Shown here one piece after another: positions 23,274 through 30,894 of a stretch of 38,408 nt of DNA. The DNA lies in NCBI RefSeq assembly GCF_001667585.1, contig NZ_LZJZ01000121.1, positions 1-38,408 of the forward strand, written 5' to 3'. The notes below the pieces were generated by a model that saw only the letters and a program-made list of their open reading frames with translations, made no database searches and was not told the DNA's origin. The first letter of the stretch is position 1. The number at the start of each line of letters is the position of its first letter. The position numbers and the translations under genes were made by a program. The DNA is from Mycobacterium sp. E2733. Lineage in GTDB: Bacteria; Actinomycetota; Actinomycetes; Mycobacteriales; Mycobacteriaceae.

Positions 23274-24079
23274 GGCGCTACCGCGATTGCGATCAGATCC
23301 AGGCTGTCGTCGATGTCCCGGCGGCTGCTTTCCACCATCTCGAAGTCGTCACAGGTCACCGCGGCGACGTCCGCCTCCAGCTCCGGCGGCCACGGCGAGT
23401 CGGCCACCGCACGTTCGATCTGCGCGTCGATGATGGAGCCGCCGTGGCGGGCGTCCATCTCCCTCAGCCGCGGACCGTGGAACAACCCGCTGATGGATAC
23501 CTCGCGAAAGCCCGCGTCGACCAGCAACGCGGTCAGCTCGTCGGCGTTGAGTTCACGGGTGTGGAACGGGTTGATCGGGGTGTCGCGGCCGGGGGAGAAG
23601 GTGATCCGGTTGGGCGTGGACACCATCAGCAACCCGCCGCGCCGCAGCACCCGCGCGCACTCGGCCACGAATTGTGCTTGATCCCACAGGTGCTCGATGA
23701 CTTGGAAGTTGACCACAATATCCACCGAGGCGTCGGGCAGCGGCAGCTCCGCCAGGTTCGCCCGCATCACCTCCACCCGGGGGTAGCGCGTGCGCACGTG
23801 CGCCACCGCCGCCTCGTCGTAATCCACGGCCACCACCCGGCGGGCGACTCCCGCGATCAGGTCGGCGCCGTACCCCTCGCCGCAGCCCGCCTCGAGCACC
23901 TCGCGGCCCGCGCAGCGTCCGGCCAGTCGCTGGTAAACCACCTGATGGCGGCGGAACCAGTAGTTTTCGACGTCCAGATCCGGGATGGTGCGCTCGCCCG
24001 TCAACGTCAGCACGGGGTCAGCCGAGGGCGGGAGATCGCCGGGGCTGCGTCGGGGGACGTCGGGGACGGTTGCGCTCAT
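23270..24079 (-). CDS. SAM-dependent methyltransferase, Rv3030-like
   Basis: The 269-aa class I methyltransferase has motif I EVLEAGCGEGYGADLIAGVA at about residues 60-79, VVAVDYDEAAVAH, the motif IV region DASVDIVVNFQVIEHLWD and LRRGGLLMVSTPN. It is first of the three-gene Rv3030-3031-3032 operon. In M. tuberculosis this gene has been linked to methylation of the glucan of methylglucose lipopolysaccharides. The start is ATG 24079, divergent from fixA. Confidence 0.88.
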   Translation of the reverse strand: MSATVPDVPRRSPGDLPPSADPVLTLTGERTIPDLDVENYWFRRHQVVYQRLAGRCAGREVLEAGCGEGYGADLIAGVARRVVAVDYDEAAVAHVRTRYPRVEVMRANLAELPLPDASVDIVVNFQVIEHLWDQAQFVAECARVLRRGGLLMVSTPNRITFSPGRDTPINPFHTRELNADELTALLVDAGFREVSISGLFHGPRLREMDARHGGSIIDAQIERAVADSPWPPELEADVAAVTCDDFEMVESSRRDIDDSLDLIAIAVAP

Positions 24080-24208
24080 CGCATAGGCAGGCTAACGCGA
24101 AGTGTCGGATTCGCGAACCGCGCGCCGGGCGCCCCCGGCCGCGGACGGTAGACACGCCGCAAGAACGTGCAGTACGACCCGCTATGGTGTGAATGCAGGC
24201 TGCACAAA

Positions 24209-24224
24209 GTTACCCGGTAGTAAC
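24209..24224. promoter_or_regulatory. Inverted repeat in the Rv3030-like/fixA intergenic region
   Basis: GTTAC and GTAAC are separated by 6 bp (CCGGTA), 85-100 bp upstream of the fixA ATG, in a 229-bp divergent intergenic region. It may be an operator; the regulator is unknown. Confidence 0.35.
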
Positions 24225-24308
24225 ACGACCGTGCACTGCTAAACGCGTACTGAAAGTCTCGTGGTCGACTGCTGCGAGGCTCCTTCAATAGGAGGACGAA
24301 CCACACTC

Positions 24309-25100
24309 ATGACGAACATCGTGGTCCTGATCAAGCAGGTCCCAGACACCTGGTCGGAGCGCAAGCTGAACGACGGCGATTACACGCTGGACCGCGAGGC
24401 CGCCGACGCGGTGCTGGACGAGATCAACGAGCGCGCCGTCGAAGAGGCCCTGCAGATCCGCGAGCGGGAGGGCGGCGAGGGTTCGGTGACCGTGCTGACC
24501 GCGGGCCCCGAACGTGCCACCGAGGCGATCCGCAAGGCGCTGTCGATGGGCGCCGACAAGGCCGTCCACCTCAAGGACGACGGCATGCGCGGTTCCTGCG
24601 TAGTGCAAACCGCATGGGCGCTGGCTCGCGCGCTGGGCACCATCGAGGGCACCGAGCTCGTCATCGCGGGTAACGAGTCCACCGACGGCTCCGGCGGCGC
24701 CGTGCCGGCCATCATCGCCGAGTACCTGGGTCTGCCCCAGCTCACCCACCTGCGCAAGCTGTCCATCGAGGGCGGCAAGGTCACCGGCGAGCGCGAGACC
24801 GACGAGGGCGTGTTCACGCTGGAGGCTTCGCTGCCCGCGGTGGTGAGTGTGACCGAGAAGATCAACGAGCCGCGCTTCCCCTCCTTCAAGGGCATCATGG
24901 CCGCCAAGAAGAAAGAGGTGACGGTGCTGACCCTCGCCGAGATCGGGGTCGAGAGCGACGAGGTCGGGCTGGAGAACGCCGGGTCGACGGTGCTGTCGTC
25001 GACACCGAAGCCGCCGAAGACCGCGGGTGAGAAGGTCACCGACGAGGGTGAGGGCGGTAACCAGATCTCCCAGTACCTGGTCGGCCAGAAGATCATCTAG
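24309..25100 (+). CDS. fixA: Electron transfer flavoprotein beta subunit
   Basis: The 263-aa protein has the ETF-beta pattern: IVVLIKQVPDTWSERKLND at the N-terminus, DEINERAVEEALQIRERE, SMGADKAVHLKDD, and GNESTDGSGGAVPAIIAEYL, which holds the AMP-site region. With ETF-alpha it carries electrons from acyl-CoA dehydrogenases to the respiratory chain. It is orthologous to M. tuberculosis Rv3029c. The ATG is preceded by AGGAGG at a longish distance (13 bp). It is co-transcribed with fixB after 38 bp. Confidence 0.95.
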   Translation: MTNIVVLIKQVPDTWSERKLNDGDYTLDREAADAVLDEINERAVEEALQIREREGGEGSVTVLTAGPERATEAIRKALSMGADKAVHLKDDGMRGSCVVQTAWALARALGTIEGTELVIAGNESTDGSGGAVPAIIAEYLGLPQLTHLRKLSIEGGKVTGERETDEGVFTLEASLPAVVSVTEKINEPRFPSFKGIMAAKKKEVTVLTLAEIGVESDEVGLENAGSTVLSSTPKPPKTAGEKVTDEGEGGNQISQYLVGQKII

Positions 25101-25138
25101 ACGAGCACCCATCCCACAGACGAGAAGAGCGAAAAATC

Positions 25139-26095
25139 ATGGCTGAAGTTTTGGTGCTCGTTGAGCACGCCGAAGGCGCCCTGAAGAAGGTCACCTCCGA
25201 ACTGATCACCGCCGCCCGCGCGCTGGGCGAGCCGGCCGCCGTCGTCGTCGGCAAGCCGGGGACGGCCGCGCCGCTGGTCGACGGGCTGAAGGAGGCCGGC
25301 GCCGCCAAGATCTACGTCGCGGAGTCCGACGACGCGGAGAACTACCTGATCACCCCCGTGGTGGACGTGCTGGCCGCGCTGGCCGAGTCGAACGCGCCCG
25401 CCGCCGTTCTGCTGTCCGCCAATGCCGACGGCAAAGAGGTCGCGGGGCGGCTCGCCGCCCGGATCGGATCCGGCCTGCTGGTCGACGTGGTCGGCGTCCA
25501 GGAGGGCAATAAGGCGGTGCACTCCATCTTCGGTGGCGCGTTCACCGTCGAGTCGCAGGCCAACGGCGACACCCCGGTCATCACCGTGCGTGGTGGCGCC
25601 ATCGACGCCGAGCCGCAGGCCGGCGCCGGCGAGCAGGTGACCGTCGAGGTGCCCGCGCCCGCCGAGAACGCCACCAAGATCACGGCCCGCGAGCCGGCGG
25701 TCGCCGGCGATCGGCCGGAGCTCACCGAGGCCACCATCGTGGTGTCCGGCGGTCGCGGGGTCGGCAGCGCGGAGAACTTCAGCGTGGTCGAGGCCCTGGC
25801 CGACTCGCTGGGTGGCGCCGTCGGTGCGTCGCGCGCCGCGGTCGACTCCGGCTACTACCCGGGCCAGTTCCAGGTCGGCCAGACCGGCAAAACGGTGTCG
25901 CCGCAGCTCTACATCGCGCTGGGCATCTCCGGAGCCATCCAGCACCGCGCGGGCATGCAGACGTCCAAGACAATCGTCGCGGTGAACAAGGACGAAGAGG
26001 CGCCGATCTTCGAGATCGCCGACTACGGCGTGGTGGGCGACCTGTTCAAGGTCGCTCCGCAGCTGACCGACGCCATCAAGACACGCAAGGGCTGA
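25139..26095 (+). CDS. fixB: Electron transfer flavoprotein alpha subunit
   Basis: The 318-aa ETF-alpha has an N-terminal domain (VLVLVEHAEGALKKVTSELI) and the conserved FAD-binding C-terminal domain. That domain has VVSGGRGVGSAENFSVVEAL, GASRAAVDSGYYPGQFQVGQ, TGKTVSPQLYIALGISGAIQ and H-R-A-G-M, then NKDEEAPIFEIADYGVVGDL. It binds FAD and pairs with FixA. It is orthologous to Rv3028c. A strong terminator follows 12 bp after the stop. Confidence 0.96.
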   Translation: MAEVLVLVEHAEGALKKVTSELITAARALGEPAAVVVGKPGTAAPLVDGLKEAGAAKIYVAESDDAENYLITPVVDVLAALAESNAPAAVLLSANADGKEVAGRLAARIGSGLLVDVVGVQEGNKAVHSIFGGAFTVESQANGDTPVITVRGGAIDAEPQAGAGEQVTVEVPAPAENATKITAREPAVAGDRPELTEATIVVSGGRGVGSAENFSVVEALADSLGGAVGASRAAVDSGYYPGQFQVGQTGKTVSPQLYIALGISGAIQHRAGMQTSKTIVAVNKDEEAPIFEIADYGVVGDLFKVAPQLTDAIKTRKG

Positions 26096-26107
26096 GTCGC
26101 TTAAGCC

Positions 26108-26141
26108 AGGAGCCCCCGACACCGCGGTGTCGGGGGCTCCT
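26108..26141. terminator. Long perfect hairpin terminator after fixB
   Basis: Two fully complementary 17-base arms abut each other (AGGAGCCCCCGACACCG and its reverse complement), with the centre at 26124/26125. The pairing is GC-rich and has no U-tract, in the style of mycobacterial terminators. It lies between fixB and the convergent SRPBCC gene, and can act in both directions. Confidence 0.85.
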
Positions 26142-26210
26142 GCGCGTCAACGGCCGCATCGACCGGTCGCCGAATCCGATAGCGCGGGTGCTGTTGATTT
26201 TCCAAGTCGC

Positions 26211-26618
26211 CTATCGGTCGCCGTCTGCCTCCGTGAGCATTGCGTCGATGCGCCGCAACGCGATTGCGCACACCGTCAGATAGGGCGCCGCCCACCACGG
26301 AGCCGCCATGCCCACGCGTGACCCGTCGCCCACCGGGTCCACCCAGTGCCGCGTCGCCGGAACTCCGGCAACCTTCCAAGCCCAGTGGCGCCCCGGCTCG
26401 AAGTCGGTGACGACGAACGGCACCGGCACGAGCAACGACGTCTGGACCGTGCCGGTTGCCCCCAGGGACAGTTCGGTGTGCGGTGCGTCGAGTCGCGCTC
26501 CCCGGATCGTCGGGCCCCACTTCGGCCACGCGTCGAGGTCGACCAGCAGGTCCCACACCGCCGACGGCGGCGCCGCGATCGTGCGGTCGACGGTGAGCAT
26601 GATGCCGCCGCGCGTCAC
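26211..26618 (-). CDS. SRPBCC (polyketide cyclase/START-like) family protein
   Basis: The 135-aa protein follows the SRPBCC pattern: LTVDRTIAAPPSAVWDLLVD, DAWPKWGPTIRGARL, FEPGRHWAWKVAGVPATRHW and an amphipathic C-terminal helix. Such domains bind lipophilic ligands. GTG 26618 is preferred because it overlaps the stop of the upstream zinc-ribbon gene (GTGA), which implies coupling; ATG 26600 is an alternative. The ligand is unknown. The gene pair is not part of the M. tuberculosis order at this place, as far as I recall. Confidence 0.83.
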   Translation of the reverse strand: MTRGGIMLTVDRTIAAPPSAVWDLLVDLDAWPKWGPTIRGARLDAPHTELSLGATGTVQTSLLVPVPFVVTDFEPGRHWAWKVAGVPATRHWVDPVGDGSRVGMAAPWWAAPYLTVCAIALRRIDAMLTEADGDR

Positions 26619-26929
26619 GGGGCCGAACGACCGAGTCGGCGCTGTTGCCTGACGACCTCATCATCGCTTAAACGGGTCACCGTGGCGGCTGTCGATGCTT
26701 CGCGCGTAGCCCTCGCGCGCTCGCGGGCGGCGCGCGCCGACTCGCGGGCCTCCCGCGCCCGCGCGATGGCGTCGCCCAAGCCGGGTGCGGGCACCGTCGC
26801 ATCGGCGGCACGGCGTCGGACGTTGGCGCGGTGGGATTTCTGTCGGCAGGCCCCGCTGCAAAAGCGTGCGTCGGCCCGGCCATAGAAGGCAGTGCCGCAT
26901 TCCCAACACTGCAAGCGACGTGCTGCCAT
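26615..26929 (-). CDS. Small zinc-ribbon protein with helical Ala/Arg-rich region
   Basis: This 104-aa protein begins with four cysteines in C8-W-E-C11 and C24-S-G-A-C28, set in FCSGACRQKSHRANVRRRAA, a zinc-ribbon typical of small actinobacterial DNA-associated proteins. The rest is a charged, probably coiled-coil helix (AIARAREARESARAARERAR). It is probably nucleic-acid-binding. The gene sits upstream of the SRPBCC gene and is coupled to it. An inverted repeat 9 bp before its start (26938-26955) may be its operator. Confidence 0.75.
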   Translation of the reverse strand: MAARRLQCWECGTAFYGRADARFCSGACRQKSHRANVRRRAADATVPAPGLGDAIARAREARESARAARERARATREASTAATVTRLSDDEVVRQQRRLGRSAP

Positions 26930-26937
26930 AACGACAT

Positions 26938-26955
26938 GTTACGGCTATTCGTAAC
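26938..26955. promoter_or_regulatory. Inverted repeat upstream of the zinc-ribbon gene
   Basis: GTTACG and CGTAAC are separated by GCTATT, 9 bp before the ATG at 26929. The location near the start suggests an operator, possibly for autoregulation. The rest of the 190-bp gap to 27120 shows nothing else I can name. Confidence 0.38.
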
Positions 26956-27119
26956 GCATAGCAACATTGAAACTTTTGCGCTTAGAGCTGCTAGAGTTGC
27001 GTCTACCGGCGAAGCAAGGCCACACCCCAAGGTGGAAACGGCCAGCTCAGCAAACAATTTCAGGTGTGGCTTCGACTTAGCTCTCCGGCCGCCGGGAATC
27101 AGTCGGGGAAGGTCGGGAG

Positions 27120-28826
27120 ATGCGGATAGACGAGACTGAATCGGCTTTCGGGCTGCGTCGCCCCGACTACCTGAGCCGAATGCATGAGCAACTCGACGAG
27201 CTGGTCGCTGAGCGTCAGCAGATGGCACAGCTGCTGCAAGTAGCGATCGAGATCGGCTCCGATCTCGAACTCGACGCGGTATTGCACCGCATCTTGGCCG
27301 CCGCGATAGGCATGACCGGCGCCCGTTATGGAGCCATCGGCGTGTGGGGCCCGGAGGGAACTCTGGCGTCCTTCGTGCACAGCGGAATGGATCCCGACAC
27401 GGTGGGGCTGCTCGGGCACCTGCCCGTGGGCAAAGGGGTGCTCGGCGCCCTCCGCGACTGCACCGAGCCGCTGCGCCTGGCGCAGCTGTCCGACCATCCG
27501 GCCGCCGTTGGGTTCCCCGAACACCACCCACCGATGGGTGCCTTCCTCGGAATGCCGGTGATCATCCGCGGCGCGGTGTTCGGGAGCCTGTATGTCACCG
27601 ACGATCGGCCCGGGCGCGCCTTCAGCGAGGCGGACGAGGTCACGGTGCGGGCGCTGGCGTCGGCGGCGTCGGTGGCGATCGACAATGCCCGGCTGTTCGA
27701 CCGGGTCCGCGCGGGCGCCCGATGGACCGACGCGAGCCGCGAAATCAGCACCGCCCTGCTCTCCGAGTCACACCCGGAGCTGCCGCCGCTGCAACTGATC
27801 GTCGAGCGGGCAGCGGAGTTGACAGACGCCGAGCAGGCGATCGTCCTCGTGCCGGCCGACCCGGACCTACCCCGCGATGAGGTGGACCGCCTGGTGGTGT
27901 CCGTGGCGGTCGGCCTACATGCCAAGAAAGTTGTGGGACAAGAGATTCCGGTGCAAGGATCCACCACGGGCGAGGTGTTCCGGTCCGGCCGCCCGCTGCT
28001 CACCGAGACCTTCCGCCGTCCCATCCCTGCGTTCACCGACGTCGGGGAGCGACCCGCGATCTTGATGCCGCTTCGATCCGGCCAGCAGACGCTGGGGGTG
28101 ATCGTCGTGGCTCGCAACACCGACGCGCGTCCCTTCGACGAGGAGCATCTCGACCTCGTCCGCGACTTCGCCGATCATGCCGCGATCGCCCTCACGCTGG
28201 CCACCGAACGACGCAACGCAAAGGACCTGAATGTGTTGGTCGACCGGGAACGCATCGCCCGCGATCTGCACGACCAGGTCATCAGCCGCGTCTACGCCGT
28301 CGGCATGGAACTGCAAGGCGTCGTCGCCCGCCTCCGCTCACCGCAACTCGCGGCGCGGGTGACCCAATCCGTCGACGAGTTGCAGGCCGTCATCGGCGAC
28401 ATCCGGCGCACCGTCTTCGATCTGCAGCACCCGCCGGCGCGGCGGCGCAGTTTCGCCGAGCGCGTCCAGGACGCGTTTGGGCGCCTCACCGACCACAACG
28501 AAGGGACGACACTGCGCCTGGCGGGGGCGATGACCGCGGTGAGCGACGAACTCGCCGAACACGCCGAAGCCGTCGTCAACGAAGCGCTCAGCACCGCGGT
28601 GCGGCACTCGTGCGCCGCGACTATAGCCGTCGAGATCACCGTCACCGACGAGCTGCTCATCGAGATCACCGATGACGGACGCGGCGCCGCCCTGGATCAG
28701 CAGACCCGCTGTGAACTGGACAAAATCACTCGTCGCGCCAAAAACCTTGGCGGCGATTGCGCGATCACCAATCCGCCCGGAGGCGGCACCCGCGTCCGGT
28801 GGAGCGCGCCGTTGCGGAATTCCTGA
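27120..28826 (+). CDS. GAF-domain sensor histidine kinase, DevS/DosT-like orphan
   Basis: The 568-aa protein has a short N-terminal helix, GAF-A (about residues 50-195), GAF-B (about 205-365), a HisKA_3 dimerisation domain with the phosphorylatable H384 in ERIARDLHDQVISR, and a HATPase domain (about 475-565) with DDGRG at 518-522 and PPGGGTRVRW. GAF-A has GFPEHHPPMGAFLGMPV; His136 aligns with the haem-binding His149 of DevS, so gas or redox sensing is possible. The HATPase N-box reads VVNEALSTAVRHS, with Thr492 where the Mg-binding Asn is expected. No response regulator gene is adjacent. The start is ATG 27120. Confidence 0.88.
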   Translation: MRIDETESAFGLRRPDYLSRMHEQLDELVAERQQMAQLLQVAIEIGSDLELDAVLHRILAAAIGMTGARYGAIGVWGPEGTLASFVHSGMDPDTVGLLGHLPVGKGVLGALRDCTEPLRLAQLSDHPAAVGFPEHHPPMGAFLGMPVIIRGAVFGSLYVTDDRPGRAFSEADEVTVRALASAASVAIDNARLFDRVRAGARWTDASREISTALLSESHPELPPLQLIVERAAELTDAEQAIVLVPADPDLPRDEVDRLVVSVAVGLHAKKVVGQEIPVQGSTTGEVFRSGRPLLTETFRRPIPAFTDVGERPAILMPLRSGQQTLGVIVVARNTDARPFDEEHLDLVRDFADHAAIALTLATERRNAKDLNVLVDRERIARDLHDQVISRVYAVGMELQGVVARLRSPQLAARVTQSVDELQAVIGDIRRTVFDLQHPPARRRSFAERVQDAFGRLTDHNEGTTLRLAGAMTAVSDELAEHAEAVVNEALSTAVRHSCAATIAVEITVTDELLIEITDDGRGAALDQQTRCELDKITRRAKNLGGDCAITNPPGGGTRVRWSAPLRNS

Positions 28827-28989
28827 CCCTCCGCACGCGGTCGGCGGTGACCCGCTAGACAATTGTTTTACCTGCCGTTGACCAGCTGTTTCTTTACCCC
28901 TGCTTTCGCCACAGTTCGTCATCTGACGTGCACCGACATGTCACAGCCGCGATGCCGACTAGCTCATCGCTTCGGCCACGTTGTGTGTC

Positions 28990-29850
28990 ATGAGCATTGC
29001 TTCTGTCCTCATCCGCAGCGACATACCGGACAGCCCGGCGGCCGGCTCGCGCGCCGGGCCCCGCTACTCACTCTTGCTGTCCACCGACGCCAGCATGATC
29101 GAGGCGGCGCAGCGGCTCCGGTACGACGTCTTCACCAGCGCGCCCGGCTTCGCACTGCCGACCAACGACTACCAACGGCGTGACGTCGACAGGTTCGACG
29201 AGCACTGTGACCACCTGCTGGTCCGCGATGACGACACCGGCGAACTGGTGGGTTGCTACCGCATGCTGGCCCCGGCGGGCGCGATCGCGGCCGGAGGGCT
29301 CTACACCGCGACGGAATTCGACATCCGCGCCTTCGACCCGCTCAGGCCGTCGCTCGTGGAGATGGGGCGGGCAGTGGTGCGCGAGGGTCACCGCAACGGC
29401 GGCGTCGTGCTGCTGATGTGGGCGGGCATCCTGGCCTACCTGGACCGCTACGGCTACGACTACGTGACCGGCTGCGTGTCGGTGCCGGTCGGCGGCGATT
29501 CCGAAGACCCCGAGAATCTGGTCCCGGGCCGTCAGCTACGCGGCGTCCGCGACTTCATCCTGAGCCGGCACGCCGCCCCTGCGCAGTACCGCGTTCGTCC
29601 GCACCGGCCGGTCATCGTCGACGGGACGGCCCTCGACGACATTCCGGCCCCCGCGCGGCCGTCGGTCCCGGCGCTGATGCGCGGCTACCTGCGGCTGGGC
29701 GCACAGGTGTGCGGCGAGCCCGCGCACGACCCCGACTTCGGGGTGGGCGATTTCTGCGTCCTGCTGGACAAGCGGCGGGCCGATACCCGATATCTGAAGC
29801 GGCTGCGCTCCGTGTCGGCGGCCTCGCAGCTGGCGGGCGGCGACCGATGA
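28990..29850 (+). CDS. GNAT-fold N-acyltransferase, OlsB-like (Rv3027c-like)
   Basis: The 286-aa protein reads YSLLLSTDASMIEAAQRLRY, DHLLVRDDDTGELVGCYRML, LVEMGRAVVREGHRNGGVVL and ILAYLDRYGYDYVTGCVSVP, matching the ornithine/acyl-ACP N-acyltransferase (OlsB-like) group of the GNAT superfamily. It is orthologous to M. tuberculosis Rv3027c by order. It overlaps the following PlsC-type gene by ATGA, a pairing like olsB-olsA, so synthesis of an N,O-acylated amino lipid is plausible. The substrate is not proven. Confidence 0.85.
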   Translation: MSIASVLIRSDIPDSPAAGSRAGPRYSLLLSTDASMIEAAQRLRYDVFTSAPGFALPTNDYQRRDVDRFDEHCDHLLVRDDDTGELVGCYRMLAPAGAIAAGGLYTATEFDIRAFDPLRPSLVEMGRAVVREGHRNGGVVLLMWAGILAYLDRYGYDYVTGCVSVPVGGDSEDPENLVPGRQLRGVRDFILSRHAAPAQYRVRPHRPVIVDGTALDDIPAPARPSVPALMRGYLRLGAQVCGEPAHDPDFGVGDFCVLLDKRRADTRYLKRLRSVSAASQLAGGDR

Positions 29851-30752
29851 ACACTCCCGCTCGCATCGGGCACCCCTGGCTACCTCGCGCGTCCTGTGAC
29901 GGCGGTTGTGTGGGCCTCGGCGACGCGGTCGCATCACCGCGGCTGTTGGTGGCGCTGCGGGTGACGCTTCGCGTCATGCTGGCGCTGCTGCTGGCGCCGG
30001 GGGTGGTGCTGCTGGCGATGCCACTGCCGGGCCGGACTCGCGTCCAGCGCGTCTATTGCCGGATGGTGTTGCGCTGCTTCGGAATCCGGATCACGGTCAC
30101 CGGCAGCCCGATACGCAACCTGCGCGGGGTCTTGGTGGTCAGCCCGCACATGTCCTGGCTCGACGTCTTCGCCATCGGGGCGGTGTTGCCCGGTTCTTTC
30201 GTCGCACGGGCCGATATGTTCACCGGGCTTGCCACGGGCGTCGTGGCCCGCATCCTGAAGATCATCCCGATCGAGCGGTCCAGCCTGCGCCGGTTGCCCG
30301 CCGTGGTGGAGACCGTCGCCCGCCGGCTGCACGGCGGCCAGACGGTCGTGTGCTTCCCGGAGGGCACCACCTGGTGCGGTGCGCCCGGCGGCGATGCAGG
30401 CCGGGTAGCGGCCGGGGGAGGAGCCGGGCAATCGCACCGAGGTCGTGGGGCGTTCTACCCGGCGATGTTCCAGGCCGCGATCGACACCGGGCGTCCGGTG
30501 CAGCCGCTTCGGCTGACCTACCACCACGTCGACGGCAGCGTCTCGACCGTGCCGGCCTTCGTCGGCGACGAGACGCTCGGGCGGTCGATCCGCAGGTTGC
30601 TCGCGGTGCGGCGCACGCTGGCGCGGGTGCACGTGGAGTCCCTGCAGCTCCCGGGGACCGATCGGCGAGCGTTGGCGAGCCGCTGCGAGTCGGTGGTTGG
30701 TGCCGGAGCACCCCGCCCCGCTGGTCACGGGCCCGTGCTGGTGGCCTCCTAG
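29847..30752 (+). CDS. PlsC-type 1-acyl-glycerol/lyso-lipid acyltransferase (Rv3026c-like) with glycine-rich insertion
   Basis: The 301-aa membrane-bound acyltransferase has a hydrophobic stretch (residues 33-60). The catalytic H101-x4-D106 lies in VVSPHMSWLDVFAIG, and the substrate-binding FPEGT is at 160-164. Right after FPEGTTWCG comes a Gly/Ala/Arg-rich stretch of about 20 residues (residues 169-190) before GAFYPAMFQAAIDTG; the family normally has no such segment here. It is coupled to the OlsB-like gene (ATGA) and is orthologous to Rv3026c by order. Confidence 0.86.
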   Translation: MNTPARIGHPWLPRASCDGGCVGLGDAVASPRLLVALRVTLRVMLALLLAPGVVLLAMPLPGRTRVQRVYCRMVLRCFGIRITVTGSPIRNLRGVLVVSPHMSWLDVFAIGAVLPGSFVARADMFTGLATGVVARILKIIPIERSSLRRLPAVVETVARRLHGGQTVVCFPEGTTWCGAPGGDAGRVAAGGGAGQSHRGRGAFYPAMFQAAIDTGRPVQPLRLTYHHVDGSVSTVPAFVGDETLGRSIRRLLAVRRTLARVHVESLQLPGTDRRALASRCESVVGAGAPRPAGHGPVLVAS

Positions 30753-30753
30753 C

Positions 30754-30853
30754 CGACCCGCCGCGCCCGGCTACGCCGCGCTTGCGATCGCCACTGGGCC
30801 GATTGGTGGCGACCCGCCGCGCCCGGCTACGCCGCGCTTGCGATCGCCACTGG
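30754..30853 (+). repeat. Two identical 44-bp direct repeats (period 56 bp)
   Basis: Copies at 30754-30797 and 30810-30853 are identical over 44 bp. They start CGACCCGCCGCGCCCGGCTA and end GCGATCGCCACTGG, with a 12-bp spacer. They fill most of the gap between the acyltransferase gene and the cysteine desulfurase gene. They look like an intergenic repeat unit duplicated in tandem. The copy number may vary between strains. Confidence 0.85.
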
Positions 30854-30894
30854 CTCCGGGAGCCCTTCGACCAGCCGGTATCGTGGGTCGCGTC

